Source: Brevundimonas sp. (GTDB lineage: Bacteria > Pseudomonadota > Alphaproteobacteria > Caulobacterales > Caulobacteraceae). From it: DNA of 16,102 nucleotides. The DNA is taken from positions 1 through 16,102 of the forward strand of contig NZ_JAVHLH010000023.1 of NCBI RefSeq assembly GCF_031082345.1, read 5' to 3'. Made by a program: the position numbers and the translations under genes. Shown here in pieces: positions 7,276 to 15,878 of this stretch. A model generated the notes under the pieces. It saw only the letters and a program-made list of their open reading frames with translations, was not told the DNA's origin and did not search any database. Every line of letters begins with the position of its first letter. Position 1 is the stretch's first letter.

Positions 7276-7848
7276 TCAGCGGGTCGCGCCGGGAACCCAT
7301 TTGATGTCGTCGGCGCCGTGGGCGTTGGCCCGGCGGGCGGCGACGAACAGGTGATCCGACAGGCGATTGAGATAGCGCAGCGCGGCCGGCGACAACTCGC
7401 GCCCGGCCTCCCGCGCGCGGACCGCGTCGCGCTCGGCCCGGCGGCAGACCGTGCGGGCGAGGTGCAGGTGGGCCGACAGGGGCGAGCCGCCGGGGAGGAT
7501 GAAGCTGTCCAGCGGCTTCTGGCACTCGTTCATCCAGTCGATCTCGGTTTCGAGCCGTTCGACCTGGCTGTCGAGCACGCGCAGGGCCTCCCATTTCGGC
7601 GGCGGATCGTGCGGGGTGGCGAGGTCGGCGCCGAGGTCGAACAGCTCGTTCTGGATGCGGCCCAGCATGGCGTCGATGCGGTCGTTCTGGCCCGCGTGCA
7701 GCCGGGCCACGCCGATGACGGCGTTCAGCTCGTCGACGGCGCCATAGGCGTCGACGCGGGGATCGGTCTTGGACACCGGGGCGCCGGAGGCCAGCCGCGT
7801 CTCGCCGCCGTCGCCGGTCTTCGTATAGATGCGGTTGAGGACGACCAT
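7276..7848 (-). CDS. pduO: Cob(I)yrinic acid a,c-diamide adenosyltransferase, PduO type
   Basis: This 190-residue ATP:cob(I)alamin adenosyltransferase is of the PduO/ATR type and makes adenosylcobalamin, the cofactor of methylmalonyl-CoA mutase and related enzymes. The ATP-binding N-terminus YTKTGDGGETRL (8-19), the DPRVDAYGAVDELN block (29-42) and the C-terminal RRAERDAVR...LNRLSDHLFVAAR helices are typical of the trimeric helical-bundle family. Length is that of the single-domain form. The start lies four bases after the stop of the HIG1 protein gene, so the two form an operon. In many alphaproteobacteria these genes sit beside etfBA, as here, which fits a shared role in fatty or branched-chain acid oxidation. 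The symbol reflects the enzyme type; other names such as mmaB are used. Confidence 0.95.
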   Translation of the reverse strand: MVVLNRIYTKTGDGGETRLASGAPVSKTDPRVDAYGAVDELNAVIGVARLHAGQNDRIDAMLGRIQNELFDLGADLATPHDPPPKWEALRVLDSQVERLETEIDWMNECQKPLDSFILPGGSPLSAHLHLARTVCRRAERDAVRAREAGRELSPAALRYLNRLSDHLFVAARRANAHGADDIKWVPGATR

Positions 7849-7852
7849 GCGA

Positions 7853-8059
7853 TCAGGCTCCGTGCGCCGACTTCCACCACATGGCCGCCACCAGCAGGAT
7901 CACCGCCAGGGCCTGCAGTGCGACCCTGAGCCGCATCAGCCTGTTGGAATGCGAGCGGGCCTCGGGGCCGGTCCGGTAGAGCGAGCGGATGCCGAAGCCG
8001 AGGGTGATGGCGACCGCCGCGATGGCGAGGACGATCAGGATGTCGAATACGGTTCCCAT
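7853..8059 (-). CDS. HIG1-type twin-transmembrane protein
   Basis: This 68-residue protein has two membrane helices (about 4-25 and 46-63) joined by a basic loop with SNRLMRLRVALQ, the pattern of the HIG1 domain (hypoxia-induced gene 1 family, also annotated as twin transmembrane protein). In mitochondria such proteins associate with respiratory supercomplexes; the bacterial role is not settled. It is the first gene of an operon with the cobalamin adenosyltransferase, four bases downstream. This neighbourhood next to etfBA recurs in alphaproteobacteria as far as I recall. Length is normal for the family. Confidence 0.88.
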   Translation of the reverse strand: MGTVFDILIVLAIAAVAITLGFGIRSLYRTGPEARSHSNRLMRLRVALQALAVILLVAAMWWKSAHGA

Positions 8060-8202
8060 GACGGGTTTCTAGGCTCCCGCCGGGCGGAGCGCCAGCGGCG
8101 GCCGCCGCGACCATCTGAACCAATCGCCGCCAAACTGTCGGAAAGCCGTCATGGGAACGAGTTCTCGGTCGGGTAGTTCAGGGCGCCCGGAACGAGGGAC
8201 CC

Positions 8203-8415
8203 ATGGACTCCTACTACTGCATCGTCAGCACGGCTGAAGACCCGGTCGCCGACCTGTGCGTGCTGGACGCGCGGGACGACGGGATCGCCCGCGCCCGCGC
8301 CCTGGCCGCCGCCGAAGGCGTGGTCGGCTGGGAACGGGTCAGCGTCTACGCCGGCGAGCGGCTGGTCGACCGCGTCGAACGGGCCGCGATACCGGAGCTG
8401 CCGCTGGCGGCGTGA
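8203..8415 (+). CDS. Small hypothetical protein
   Basis: This 70-residue soluble protein (MDSYYCIVSTAEDP...) is not recognised. It reads as a short alpha/beta unit: a first strand YYCIVST, then VADLCVLDARDDGIARARALAAAEG with helical character, then WERVSVYAGERLVDRV. There is no signal peptide or membrane segment. A GAGGGA ribosome-binding site lies just upstream of the ATG at 8203, and codon use matches the genome, so it is probably real. It diverges from the HIG1 gene and converges with the methyltransferase gene. Confidence 0.6.
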   Translation: MDSYYCIVSTAEDPVADLCVLDARDDGIARARALAAAEGVVGWERVSVYAGERLVDRVERAAIPELPLAA

Positions 8416-8460
8416 GCCGGCGGACCTGCGGGACGGCGCGGGTCTTGCGAATCCCGCCTC

Positions 8461-9075
8461 TCATTCCACCCGGCAGAAGCAATACATGAACTGTTGAGGC
8501 GCCCCCCAGGGCGTCTCATGCAACTCGGTGACGCTGTCCAGCAGACGGAATTTCGGCCCGAACTCGCCGTGCAGACTCCCCGCGTCGTAGCGGACGACAT
8601 CCAGTCCGCTGCATTTCTCCGGTCCCTCCGGCCCGAAGGTCGCGACGATGACGTGACCGCCGGGCTTAACGGCGTGCGCGACCTGGCGCACGTATGCGGC
8701 CCTGTCCTTCGCGTCGGTCAGGAAGTGGAACACGGCCCGGTCATGCCACACGTCGTAGCGAGAGCCTTCCAGTTCGGCCGTCGTGACATCACCGATCATC
8801 CAGTGCACCGGGCCGGCGGAAGGGCCCAGCCGCGCCCTGGCCACGTCAATCGCCGCCTGGGAGATATCGAGCACTGTCACGTCCTCGTAGCCGCGCGCGA
8901 CGAGATCATCGACCAGAGTCGCCTCCCCGCCGCCCACATCGATGAGCGCGCTGCCGGTGTCCGGCGCGGCCTCCTGGATCAGCTTCAGGGATACGTCCAG
9001 GTGGGGACGATACCAGCTTACCTCGTCCACCGCCTTGGTTTGATAGACGTTTTCCCAATGGGCCTTGGTCGTCAT
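8461..9075 (-). CDS. Class I SAM-dependent methyltransferase
   Basis: This 204-residue enzyme has the Rossmann-like fold of class I methyltransferases. Motif I is ALIDVGGGEATL (43-54), followed by VTVLDIS with the acidic residue for the SAM ribose, and a motif IV-like stretch before the KPGGHVIVATFGPEG segment (motif VI). The N-terminus HWENVYQTKAVDEVSWYRPH is typical of a common bacterial subfamily with small, unassigned acceptors. There is no signal sequence. It is a single gene with a GGAG site about ten bases upstream of its ATG. The substrate cannot be told from the sequence. Confidence 0.92.
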   Translation of the reverse strand: MTTKAHWENVYQTKAVDEVSWYRPHLDVSLKLIQEAAPDTGSALIDVGGGEATLVDDLVARGYEDVTVLDISQAAIDVARARLGPSAGPVHWMIGDVTTAELEGSRYDVWHDRAVFHFLTDAKDRAAYVRQVAHAVKPGGHVIVATFGPEGPEKCSGLDVVRYDAGSLHGEFGPKFRLLDSVTELHETPWGAPQQFMYCFCRVE

Positions 9076-9138
9076 CTTCGCCGCTCCCGAGCCGTCTGCA
9101 GAAGCTGGGGTCGGAGCCCCAGGAACGCCAGAGGAGCA

Positions 9139-9197
9139 GGTCCGAATGTCCGCAGCGGGTCGAAGCCGGACCCTCTCCCGGAGGCTGGAAGCGGACA
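9139..9197. repeat. Nested inverted repeats upstream of the PepSY gene
   Basis: The 167-base gap between the divergent methyltransferase and PepSY genes holds two nested inverted pairs: GGTCCG (9139-9144) with CGGACC (9167-9172), and TGTCCGC (9147-9153) with GCGGACA (9191-9197). The arms could form alternative hairpins. They look like a remnant of a dispersed intergenic element, but this cannot be shown from one copy. I see no clear promoter here. Confidence 0.4.
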
Positions 9198-9242
9198 GAA
9201 CCGTCCAGCCGTGCTAGCGCGCCGGTAGTCCCCAAGCAGCGA

Positions 9243-9974
9243 GTGAGCCCTCCGTTGAAGATTTTCCGCTGGTCGAGCCAGGTCCACAAATGGCTGGCGC
9301 TCATCGTCGGGGTGCAGGTGCTGTTCTGGGTGGGCGGCGGCATGCTGATGACCATGATGCCGATCGAGACGGTGCGCAGCGAGCACCGGGTCGCCGCGGC
9401 CCCGGCCACGGCCCTCGATCCGGCCGGCGTGATCGATGCGGCCGAGGCGGCCCGGGCCGCCGGCGTCACGGCCTTCGGCAAGGCGGAGATCCGGACCACC
9501 CGGCGCGGGCCGGTGTGGACGCTGACGCCGATCGAGGGCGAGCCGGTCACCGTCTCGGCGGTCGACGGCCGGCCCCTGCCGCCGCTGGACGAAGCGGAGG
9601 CGCGGCGGCTGGCGGCGCTCGGCTATGCGGGGCCGGGCAAGCCCGTGTCCGCCGCCTTCCTGCCCGAGGCCCCGGAGGAAACCGGGCGCGAGGGGCCGCT
9701 GTGGCGGGTGGATTTCGACGACCGCGAGCGGACCAGCTTCTACCTGTCGCCCGAGACCGGCGAGGTCCTGACCCGGCGCTCGGAGATGTGGCGGTTCTTC
9801 GACCTGCTGTGGCGGCTGCACGTCATGGACTGGGACGACGGCGAGGATTTCAACCACCCGCTCATCATCGTGACGGCGGCGGTGTCGACCATCGTCGTCC
9901 TGTCCGGCTTCGTGCTGCTGTGGTTCCGCCTGCGGCCGACCCGCCGTGGCCGGAGGGTGGGCGACAAGGGGTGA
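9243..9974 (+). CDS. PepSY domain-containing membrane protein
   Basis: This 243-residue protein has an N-terminal membrane helix (about 17-39, with the family-type HKWLALIVGVQVLFW), a periplasmic middle region with PepSY-like repeats (a strand TRRGPVWTLTPIEGEPVTVSA, then a helix, then a second unit ending SFYLSPETGEVLTRRSE) and a C-terminal helix (about 207-230) followed by a basic tail. PepSY-TM proteins are linked to envelope electron transfer and siderophore or peptidase functions; the specific role here is unknown. It starts at GTG (9243) with a weak ribosome-binding site; an in-frame TTG at 9255 would remove only four residues. It is shorter than classical PepSY-TM proteins with four helices. 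Confidence 0.82.
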   Translation: MSPPLKIFRWSSQVHKWLALIVGVQVLFWVGGGMLMTMMPIETVRSEHRVAAAPATALDPAGVIDAAEAARAAGVTAFGKAEIRTTRRGPVWTLTPIEGEPVTVSAVDGRPLPPLDEAEARRLAALGYAGPGKPVSAAFLPEAPEETGREGPLWRVDFDDRERTSFYLSPETGEVLTRRSEMWRFFDLLWRLHVMDWDDGEDFNHPLIIVTAAVSTIVVLSGFVLLWFRLRPTRRGRRVGDKG

Positions 9975-10107
9975 TTTCCCGCCCCGCCTGGAGGGGAAAT
10001 GGGCGCGAAAGACTTGCGTTCAAGAATTGTCGGCGGGGAAAATATGCGCAGTCTTCGGAGCCCTCTCCGCGGGAGACGCTCCCGCTCCGCGCAAGGGCTG
10101 TTGATCC

Positions 10108-10524
10108 ATGACCGCTGCTCCGACCCCGCTGACCCAGGCTTTCTTCCACGGGACGAGGGCCTCTCTGGCGCCCGGTGACCGGATCGAGGCCGGCCGGCCC
10201 TCCAACTACGGGACCGGCAAGGCCGCGGCCTGGAGCTATGTGACCGCGACGCTGGACGCCGCCGTCTGGGGCGCAGAGCTGGCCGCCGGCGACGGCACGG
10301 CCCGCATCTATGTGGTGGAGCCGACCGGGCCGGTCGAGAACGATCCCAATCTCACTGACAAGCGGTTTCCGGGCAATCCGTCGATGTCGTACCGCACCCG
10401 CGAGCCCGTGCGGGTGCTGGGCGAAGTCAAAGGCTGGGAAGGGCATTCGCCCGGGCAGATCGAGGCGATGAAGGCCCATCTGGCCGAACTGGACCGGCTG
10501 GGCGTCGAGGCGATCGAGGACTGA
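10108..10524 (+). CDS. arr: NAD+-rifampin ADP-ribosyltransferase
   Basis: This 138-residue enzyme of the Arr family transfers ADP-ribose from NAD+ to a hydroxyl of rifamycins and inactivates them. The family core is intact: FFHGTRASLAPGD (H14), SNYGTGKAAAWSYVTATLD (Y44), AAVWGAELA, then IYVVEPTGPVENDPNLTDKR (D79) and FPGNPSMSYRTREPVRV. H14, Y44 and D79 line up at a constant offset of five with the catalytic H19, Y49 and D84 described for the Mycobacterium smegmatis enzyme. No integron or transposon sequence is nearby and the base composition matches the host, so this is probably an intrinsic chromosomal gene and not a mobile resistance cassette. It converges on ahcY. Confidence 0.95.
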   Translation: MTAAPTPLTQAFFHGTRASLAPGDRIEAGRPSNYGTGKAAAWSYVTATLDAAVWGAELAAGDGTARIYVVEPTGPVENDPNLTDKRFPGNPSMSYRTREPVRVLGEVKGWEGHSPGQIEAMKAHLAELDRLGVEAIED

Positions 10525-10548
10525 CGGGCCGGGCCTCAAGCCGGCCGC

Positions 10549-10587
10549 CCTCTCCCGGACAGCGGCTTGCGCCGGGTCCGGGAGGGG
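10549..10587. terminator. Bidirectional hairpin between arr and ahcY
   Basis: The arm at 10549-10560 (ending CTCCCGGAC) pairs with 10576-10587 (GTCCGGGAG plus GGG) in a 12-bp stem containing one G-T pair, around a 15-base loop. It lies between the convergent stops of arr and ahcY. It lacks a T-run on either strand, which is common in GC-rich genomes, so its role as a terminator is inferred from position and stem strength. Confidence 0.55.
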
Positions 10588-10606
10588 TCGAGCCGTTGTC
10601 GAGGTC

Positions 10607-11998
<1,392 letters not shown>

Positions 11999-12042
11999 GA
12001 AGGCCTCTGGCTGAAGTCGGGGGGGCGCGTGTTTCGGTCGGC

Positions 12043-12071
12043 GCTATAGCGCGCCGTCGGCCCGGGGGCAA
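12043..12071 (-). promoter_or_regulatory. ahcY promoter, Caulobacter housekeeping type
   Basis: Read on the minus strand, TTGCCCC (12071 to 12065), a 14-base spacer and GCTATAGC (12050 to 12043) fit the Caulobacter housekeeping consensus TTGACGS-N10-14-GCTANAWC, the -10 nearly perfectly. Transcription would start about 40 bases before the ahcY ATG. The -10 is also the centre of a 12-bp palindrome, GCGCTATAGCGC (12041-12052). The assignment is by pattern only. Confidence 0.6.
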
Positions 12072-12077
12072 TAATCG

Positions 12078-12095
12078 TATAAGGATATCCTTATA
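12078..12095. promoter_or_regulatory. 18-bp palindromic operator upstream of ahcY
   Basis: TATAAGGATATCCTTATA is a perfect 18-bp palindrome and strikingly AT-rich for this genome. It lies six bases upstream of the ahcY -35 element and 77 bases before the start of the divergent protease gene. In Proteobacteria the ArsR-family regulator SahR, which responds to S-adenosylhomocysteine, is known to control ahcY through palindromes. This site is a good candidate for such an operator, although I could not compare it with a binding matrix, and no arsR-type gene is in the window. Confidence 0.6.
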
Positions 12096-12172
12096 TGAAG
12101 CTTCTGACAGAATCCCGCGTTCAGGTCGCGGGCCGGCGTTATCCGTGCAACCCTCCCGGCGGGAGGTGCGTG

Positions 12173-13126
12173 ATGACGGCAGACGGATTGAGCCGCCGCC
12201 TCGTGGGCGGCGCCCTGTTGGGCGCACTGGTCGCGCCGGGCTCACTGGCCGCGCCGGGCGCGGCCTGGTCGCAAGAGACCCAGATCGACGAGTTTCGCGC
12301 CGACCAGACCACCGACCGGGTTCATCGGTCGACCGTGCCGGTCTTCATCAACGGCCAGGGCCCCCTGCGCTTCGCCGTCGACACGGCGGCCAGCGCCTCG
12401 GTGGTGGCCGGCGATCTCGTGGAGCGGTTGGGGATCGCGCCGGCGGGCGAACTGGACATGCATACGGTGATCGGGCTGGAGCGCGTACCCGCGGTGCGGG
12501 CGCGGACCCTGTCCAGCGGCTCGCTGTCGGTGGGCGAGGCGCGGATGGCGGTGGGGACCCGCCCCGGCCTGATCGGACTGGACGGCCTGCTGGGACTGGA
12601 CCTGCTGGCCGAGCAGCGGCTGATCATGCGCTTTCGCGGCCAGGGGCGGTCGTCGATCAACCGTTCGCGGCCTGATCCGGACCAGTTCCTCGGCGTGGTG
12701 CGGCCCCGGGTCCGTTTCCAGCCGCCGCAGGGGGGCGGCGCCGAACTGATGGTGGTCAACGCCCTCGTTCGCGGCCAGGCGGTCCAGGCGGTGGTCGACA
12801 CCGGCGCCCAGGTCACCCTGATCAATCCGGCCCTGGCCGAAGCCGCCAGCGCGCGGCCGTTCCAGAGCCGCGCGGCCTCGAGCGGGAATGCGCTGGTGCA
12901 GTCTCCGACGGGACGGGCGGCGCTGGCCCAGGCCATGGTGGTCTCGGCGGTGCATTTCGACGAACTGGTGCTGGACCGGCTGGCGGTGCTGATGGGCGAT
13001 TTCCACATCTTTCGCCTGCTCGGGCTGGAGAACACGCCGGCGATGCTGATGGGCGTCGACGTGCTGGGCGTGTTCGAGCGGGTGGTGATTGACCTGAAGC
13101 GCGGCGAGATCATCATGGACGTTTGA
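12173..13126 (+). CDS. Secreted two-lobe retropepsin-like aspartyl protease
   Basis: This 317-residue protein starts at the ATG at 12173, which follows a strong GGAGG (12162-12166) by six bases. The frame is open back to 12095, but there it overlaps the ahcY operator and lacks signal-peptide logic. A Sec-type signal peptide ([16 protein letters not shown]...) directs it to the envelope. Two retropepsin-like lobes follow. The first has AVDTAAS with D70 and ends [16 protein letters not shown]. The second has [11 protein letters not shown] with D209 and ends [19 protein letters not shown]. The two lobes would supply the two catalytic aspartates in one chain, as in pepsins. DTA in place of DTG in the first lobe is a mild deviation. 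Substrate unknown. It ends 41 bases before bioB and may be cotranscribed with it. Confidence 0.88.
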   Translation: MTADGLSRRLVGGALLGALVAPGSLAAPGAAWSQETQIDEFRADQTTDRVHRSTVPVFINGQGPLRFAVDTAASASVVAGDLVERLGIAPAGELDMHTVIGLERVPAVRARTLSSGSLSVGEARMAVGTRPGLIGLDGLLGLDLLAEQRLIMRFRGQGRSSINRSRPDPDQFLGVVRPRVRFQPPQGGGAELMVVNALVRGQAVQAVVDTGAQVTLINPALAEAASARPFQSRAASSGNALVQSPTGRAALAQAMVVSAVHFDELVLDRLAVLMGDFHIFRLLGLENTPAMLMGVDVLGVFERVVIDLKRGEIIMDV

Positions 13127-13167
13127 GGGTTGCCCGGCCGCGCCCCCTGCGTCAGGGAAACGGGATC

Positions 13168-14163
13168 ATGACCCGTGACCTTTCGATTCCCCGCCACGAC
13201 TGGACCCTGGACGAGGTCGAGGCCCTGTTCGCCCGGCCGTTCATGGAGCTGGTGTTCGAGGCCGCGACCGTGCACCGGCGCTGGTTCGACCCGTCCGAGG
13301 TGCAGAAGAGCCAGCTGCTGTCGATCAAGACCGGCGGTTGCGCCGAGAACTGCGGCTACTGTTCGCAGTCGGCCAGTTTCGACACCGGGCTTAAGGCCGA
13401 GAAGCTGATGGACGCCACGGCGGTGCTGGCCGAGGCCATGGCGGCCAAGGCCGGCGGGGCCAGCCGCTTCTGCATGGGGGCGGCCTGGCGCGAGCTGAAG
13501 GACCGCGACACGCCGAAGCTGGCGACCATGATCGCCGGGGTGAAGGCGCTGGGGCTGGAGACCTGCGCGACGCTGGGGATGCTGACAGCCGATCAGGCCC
13601 GGCAGCTGAAGGCGGCGGGGCTGGATTACTACAATCACAACCTGGATACGGGGCCGGAGTACTACGCCGAGGTGGTGACGACCCGGACCTATCAGGACCG
13701 TCTCGACACCCTGCAGCACGTCCGCGATGCGGGCATGGCGACCTGCTGCGGCGGCATCGTCGGCATGGGCGAGGCGCGGCGCGATCGGGCCGGCCTGCTG
13801 CATGCGCTGGCCACCCTGCCCGAGCATCCCGACAGCCTGCCGGTCAATGCGCTGGTGCCGGTGACGGGCACGCCGCTGGGCGACCGGGTGAAGCGGGAGG
13901 GCGAGATCGATCCGATCGAGTTCGTGCGGACGGTGGCCGTGGCGCGGCTGGTCTGTCCGAAGGCCATGGTGCGGCTGTCGGCCGGGCGCGAGACGATGAG
14001 CGCCGAGATGCAGGCGCTGTGCTTCCTCGCCGGGGCCAATTCCATCTTCGTCGGCGGCAAGCTGCTGACCACGCCCAACCCGGAACAGGACGAGGACGCG
14101 GCCCTGTTCGCCCTGCTGGACCTGAAGCCGATGGAGCCGAAGGCGGTCGAGGCGGCGGCGTAG
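13168..14163 (+). CDS. bioB: Biotin synthase
   Basis: This 331-residue radical SAM enzyme inserts sulfur into dethiobiotin to make biotin, the last step of the pathway. The [4Fe-4S] motif is C58-AEN-C62-GY-C65. Further cysteines for the [2Fe-2S] cluster occur in [23 protein letters not shown] and CCGGI, and the conserved arginine is in VRLSAGRE. The ATG at 13168 gives the typical N-terminus ([17 protein letters not shown]), preceded by AGGGAAACGGGA; a longer frame from TTG 13123 overlaps the protease stop and is unlikely. The C-terminus ([20 protein letters not shown]) is complete. No other bio genes are in the window. Confidence 0.97.
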   Translation: MTRDLSIPRHDWTLDEVEALFARPFMELVFEAATVHRRWFDPSEVQKSQLLSIKTGGCAENCGYCSQSASFDTGLKAEKLMDATAVLAEAMAAKAGGASRFCMGAAWRELKDRDTPKLATMIAGVKALGLETCATLGMLTADQARQLKAAGLDYYNHNLDTGPEYYAEVVTTRTYQDRLDTLQHVRDAGMATCCGGIVGMGEARRDRAGLLHALATLPEHPDSLPVNALVPVTGTPLGDRVKREGEIDPIEFVRTVAVARLVCPKAMVRLSAGRETMSAEMQALCFLAGANSIFVGGKLLTTPNPEQDEDAALFALLDLKPMEPKAVEAAA

Positions 14164-14168
14164 AACAC

Positions 14169-14306
14169 CTTCTCCCTCCCCGTTCGGGGAGGGTGGCTGA
14201 GCCTCAGGCGAGGCCGGGTGTGGGCGGCGCCTTGGTCTGACAGCCGCCCCCCACCCTGTCGTCGCTGCGCGCCGACATCCCTCCCCGGGACGGGGAGGGA
14301 GAGGCT
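14169..14306. repeat. Inverted-repeat intergenic element after bioB
   Basis: The element has two similar outer hairpins: CCCTCCCC/GGGGAGGG at 14174-14193, and the same stem sequence at 14279-14299. Inside them lies an inner inverted pair, GGGTGTGGGCGGC (14216-14228) against GCCGCCCCCCACCC (14243-14256). The whole can fold into one long interrupted stem. Its left end (CCTTCTCC) resembles the hairpin at 56-78. This looks like a dispersed palindromic element of the type frequent between genes in Caulobacterales, and it may also end bioB transcription. No coding gene is in it. Confidence 0.65.
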
Positions 14307-14344
14307 GTAACCGGGCCTTAAGCGCCTCCCGCTAGCGTCGGCGC

Positions 14345-14719
14345 ATGGATAGACGCGCCCTGCTTGGACTCAAGGAAACCGCCCGCAAGACCGGGGGCGG
14401 CGGCGGCGCGCCGGAGCCCAGCTATATGCGGCTGCCGACCATCACGGCCAACGTTCGCCGGGCCGGCGGCCGGCGCGGGGTGATGACCGTCGAAACCGGA
14501 CTGGATACGCCGAACGCGGCGCTGCGCACGCGGGTGACGCAATCGGCCCCGCGCCTGCGGGCGGCCTACGCCGCGGTGGTGCAACAGGCGGCCAACGGGC
14601 TGCTGCCGGGGGCGCCGCCGGACGTCGAGCGGCTGGTGGCGCAGCTGCAGGCGGCCACCGACCGGACGCTGGGCCGGGCCGGGGCGCGGCTGCTGATCGG
14701 GACGGTGATGGTGGTTTGA
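14345..14719 (+). CDS. Conserved-looking hypothetical protein
   Basis: This 124-residue protein begins MDRRALLGLKETARKTGGGGG. The N-terminus carries basic residues and a short hydrophobic stretch, then a Gly run, but it has no convincing signal peptide or membrane helix. The rest alternates a beta part (YMRLPTITANVRRAGGRRGVMTV) with a helical part (ALRTRVTQSAPRLRAAYAAVVQQ, then a second helix around DVERLVAQLQAATDRTLGR) and a final strand GARLLIGTVMVV. From memory, similar proteins occur in Caulobacter relatives, with a layout faintly like the FliL-type fold, but no function can be assigned. The gene is followed immediately by a long hairpin. Confidence 0.7.
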   Translation: MDRRALLGLKETARKTGGGGGAPEPSYMRLPTITANVRRAGGRRGVMTVETGLDTPNAALRTRVTQSAPRLRAAYAAVVQQAANGLLPGAPPDVERLVAQLQAATDRTLGRAGARLLIGTVMVV

Positions 14720-14807
14720 GGCATCAGGCAACAGGCAACAGGGGACGCCGAGCCTGACGTCAGCGACGAGCCGCTTCCTGCTCCCTGCTGCCTGCTGCCT
14801 GATGCCT
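14719..14807. terminator. Stop-to-stop hairpin with repeated arms
   Basis: The arm at 14719-14743 (starting AGGCATCAGGCAACAGGC) pairs with 14783-14807 (ending GCTGCCTGATGCCT). There are 23 Watson-Crick pairs in a 25-bp stem with two A-C mismatches, plus one further G-T pair. It starts on the last base of one stop codon and ends inside the stop of the convergent ABC ATPase gene, so it fills the whole gap. Each arm contains a short direct repeat (GGCAACA twice; CTGCCTG units). The loop holds CTGACGTCAG, a 10-bp palindrome. It is a probable bidirectional terminator and possibly a mobile repeat. Confidence 0.65.
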
Positions 14808-15780
14808 AGTCTTTGGTCGGATCCGCCTGCCCCGCGTCGCCGTAGGTCAGGGCGAGGAAGACGTCTTCCAGATCGGGATCTTCCGTCGAGATGTCGGCGA
14901 TGGTGACGCCGGCGGCGCGCACCGCCGCCAGCACCTGTTCGACCGAGGCCTGGCCCTTCTTGTAGGTGACGGCGAAGGCGCCGTTCGGGCGGGCGACGGC
15001 CTCGAAACCCTTGAGCGTCGGCAGGCCGTCGAGTTCGCCCTCGGGCGTCACGATGACGTTGCGGGTGTCGAGTCGGCGCAGCAGCTGGGGCGTCGGCTCG
15101 CAGGCGACCACCTGGCCGCGGTTCATGATGGCGATGGTGTCGCAGAGCTCCTGCGCCTCTTCCAGATAGTGGGTGGTCAGCAGGATGGTGACGCCTTCGG
15201 CGTTGATGCGGCGGACATACTCCCAGAGCTGGCGGCGCAGCTCGACGTCGACCCCGGCGGTGGGCTCGTCGAGGATCAGGATCGGCGGATTGTGCACCAG
15301 GGCCTTGGCCACCATCAGGCGGCGCTTCATGCCGCCGGACAGGGCGCGGACATAGGCATGGGCCTTGTCGCTGAGGCCGAGGGCGGCGAGCAGTTCGTCG
15401 GAGCGGCGCTCATTGGCCGGGACGCCGTAGAAGCCGGCCTGGACCTCGAGGGCTTCCCGGGGGGTGAAGAAGACGTCGGCGACGATCTCCTGCGGCACCA
15501 CGCCGAGGGCGGCGCGGGCGGCGCGCGGCTGTTTGTCGATGTCGCGGCCCCAGATCTCGGCCGTGCCGCCAGTCTTGTTGACCACCCCGGCGAGGATGTT
15601 GATCAGGGTCGACTTACCGGCGCCGTTGGGACCCAGCAGGCCGAACATCGAGCCACGCGGAATGACCAGGTCGACGCCGCGCAGGGCGACCTTTGGCGGG
15701 GCCTTCTTCGATCCGGCGTAGGTCTTCTCCAGCCCGCGCACCTCGATGGCGTTGACGGGCAGCGGGTCTTGAACGGTCAT
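14806..15780 (-). CDS. ABC transporter ATP-binding protein
   Basis: This 324-residue ABC ATPase is of the ABC-2 export type (drug, polysaccharide or similar exporters). Walker A is GPNGAGKST (50-58), the Q-loop is VPQE (Q97), the signature is LSGGMKRR (147-154), Walker B is ILILDEP (167-173) and the H-loop is TTHYLEE. A C-terminal domain of about 90 residues follows (TPEGELDGLPTLKGFEAVARPNG...), as in DrrA-like proteins. No permease gene lies next to it on this strand. The gene ends in a convergent terminator and its upstream side is a divergent promoter region, so its membrane partner must be encoded elsewhere. Substrate unknown. Confidence 0.93.
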   Translation of the reverse strand: MTVQDPLPVNAIEVRGLEKTYAGSKKAPPKVALRGVDLVIPRGSMFGLLGPNGAGKSTLINILAGVVNKTGGTAEIWGRDIDKQPRAARAALGVVPQEIVADVFFTPREALEVQAGFYGVPANERRSDELLAALGLSDKAHAYVRALSGGMKRRLMVAKALVHNPPILILDEPTAGVDVELRRQLWEYVRRINAEGVTILLTTHYLEEAQELCDTIAIMNRGQVVACEPTPQLLRRLDTRNVIVTPEGELDGLPTLKGFEAVARPNGAFAVTYKKGQASVEQVLAAVRAAGVTIADISTEDPDLEDVFLALTYGDAGQADPTKD

Positions 15781-15858
15781 AGGCGGCTTTCGAGCGGAGC
15801 AGTCCGCCTAGGTAGGGGCGTGACCGGCCGCGGCCAAGCCCCGTGACCGTTCGAGGAT

Positions 15859-15878
15859 GTGTCAATGACGCTTGACAC
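15859..15878. promoter_or_regulatory. Inverted repeat with two outward -35-like boxes
   Basis: GTGTCAA-N6-TTGACAC forms an inverted repeat with seven-base arms between the divergent ABC ATPase gene and the 46-residue ORF. Each arm contains TTGACA reading outward, so it could supply -35 boxes for both genes and also bind a dimeric regulator. On the plus strand a TCTAGCTT box follows 14 bases after TTGACAC and is a partial match to the Caulobacter -10. Function is inferred. Confidence 0.45.

Noticed and set aside
8095..8108. GCGGCGGCCGCCGC, a perfect 14-bp palindrome between divergent genes
   Set aside because: A simple GC repeat of this kind is expected by chance in such DNA; no other regulatory sign is near it.
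9072..9857. Minus-strand ORF opposite the PepSY gene, seemingly continuing into the methyltransferase
   Set aside because: A low-complexity shadow; the methyltransferase has its own start with a ribosome-binding site at 9075.
11999..12040. Possible S-adenosylhomocysteine riboswitch in the ahcY leader
   Set aside because: The predicted leader after the promoter is only about 40 bases, too short for the known SAH riboswitch fold, and its conserved core was not seen.
12322..13827. Minus-strand ORF of 501 codons across the protease and bioB genes
   Set aside because: It spans two well-supported plus-strand genes and has biased Arg/Pro/Ala shadow composition.
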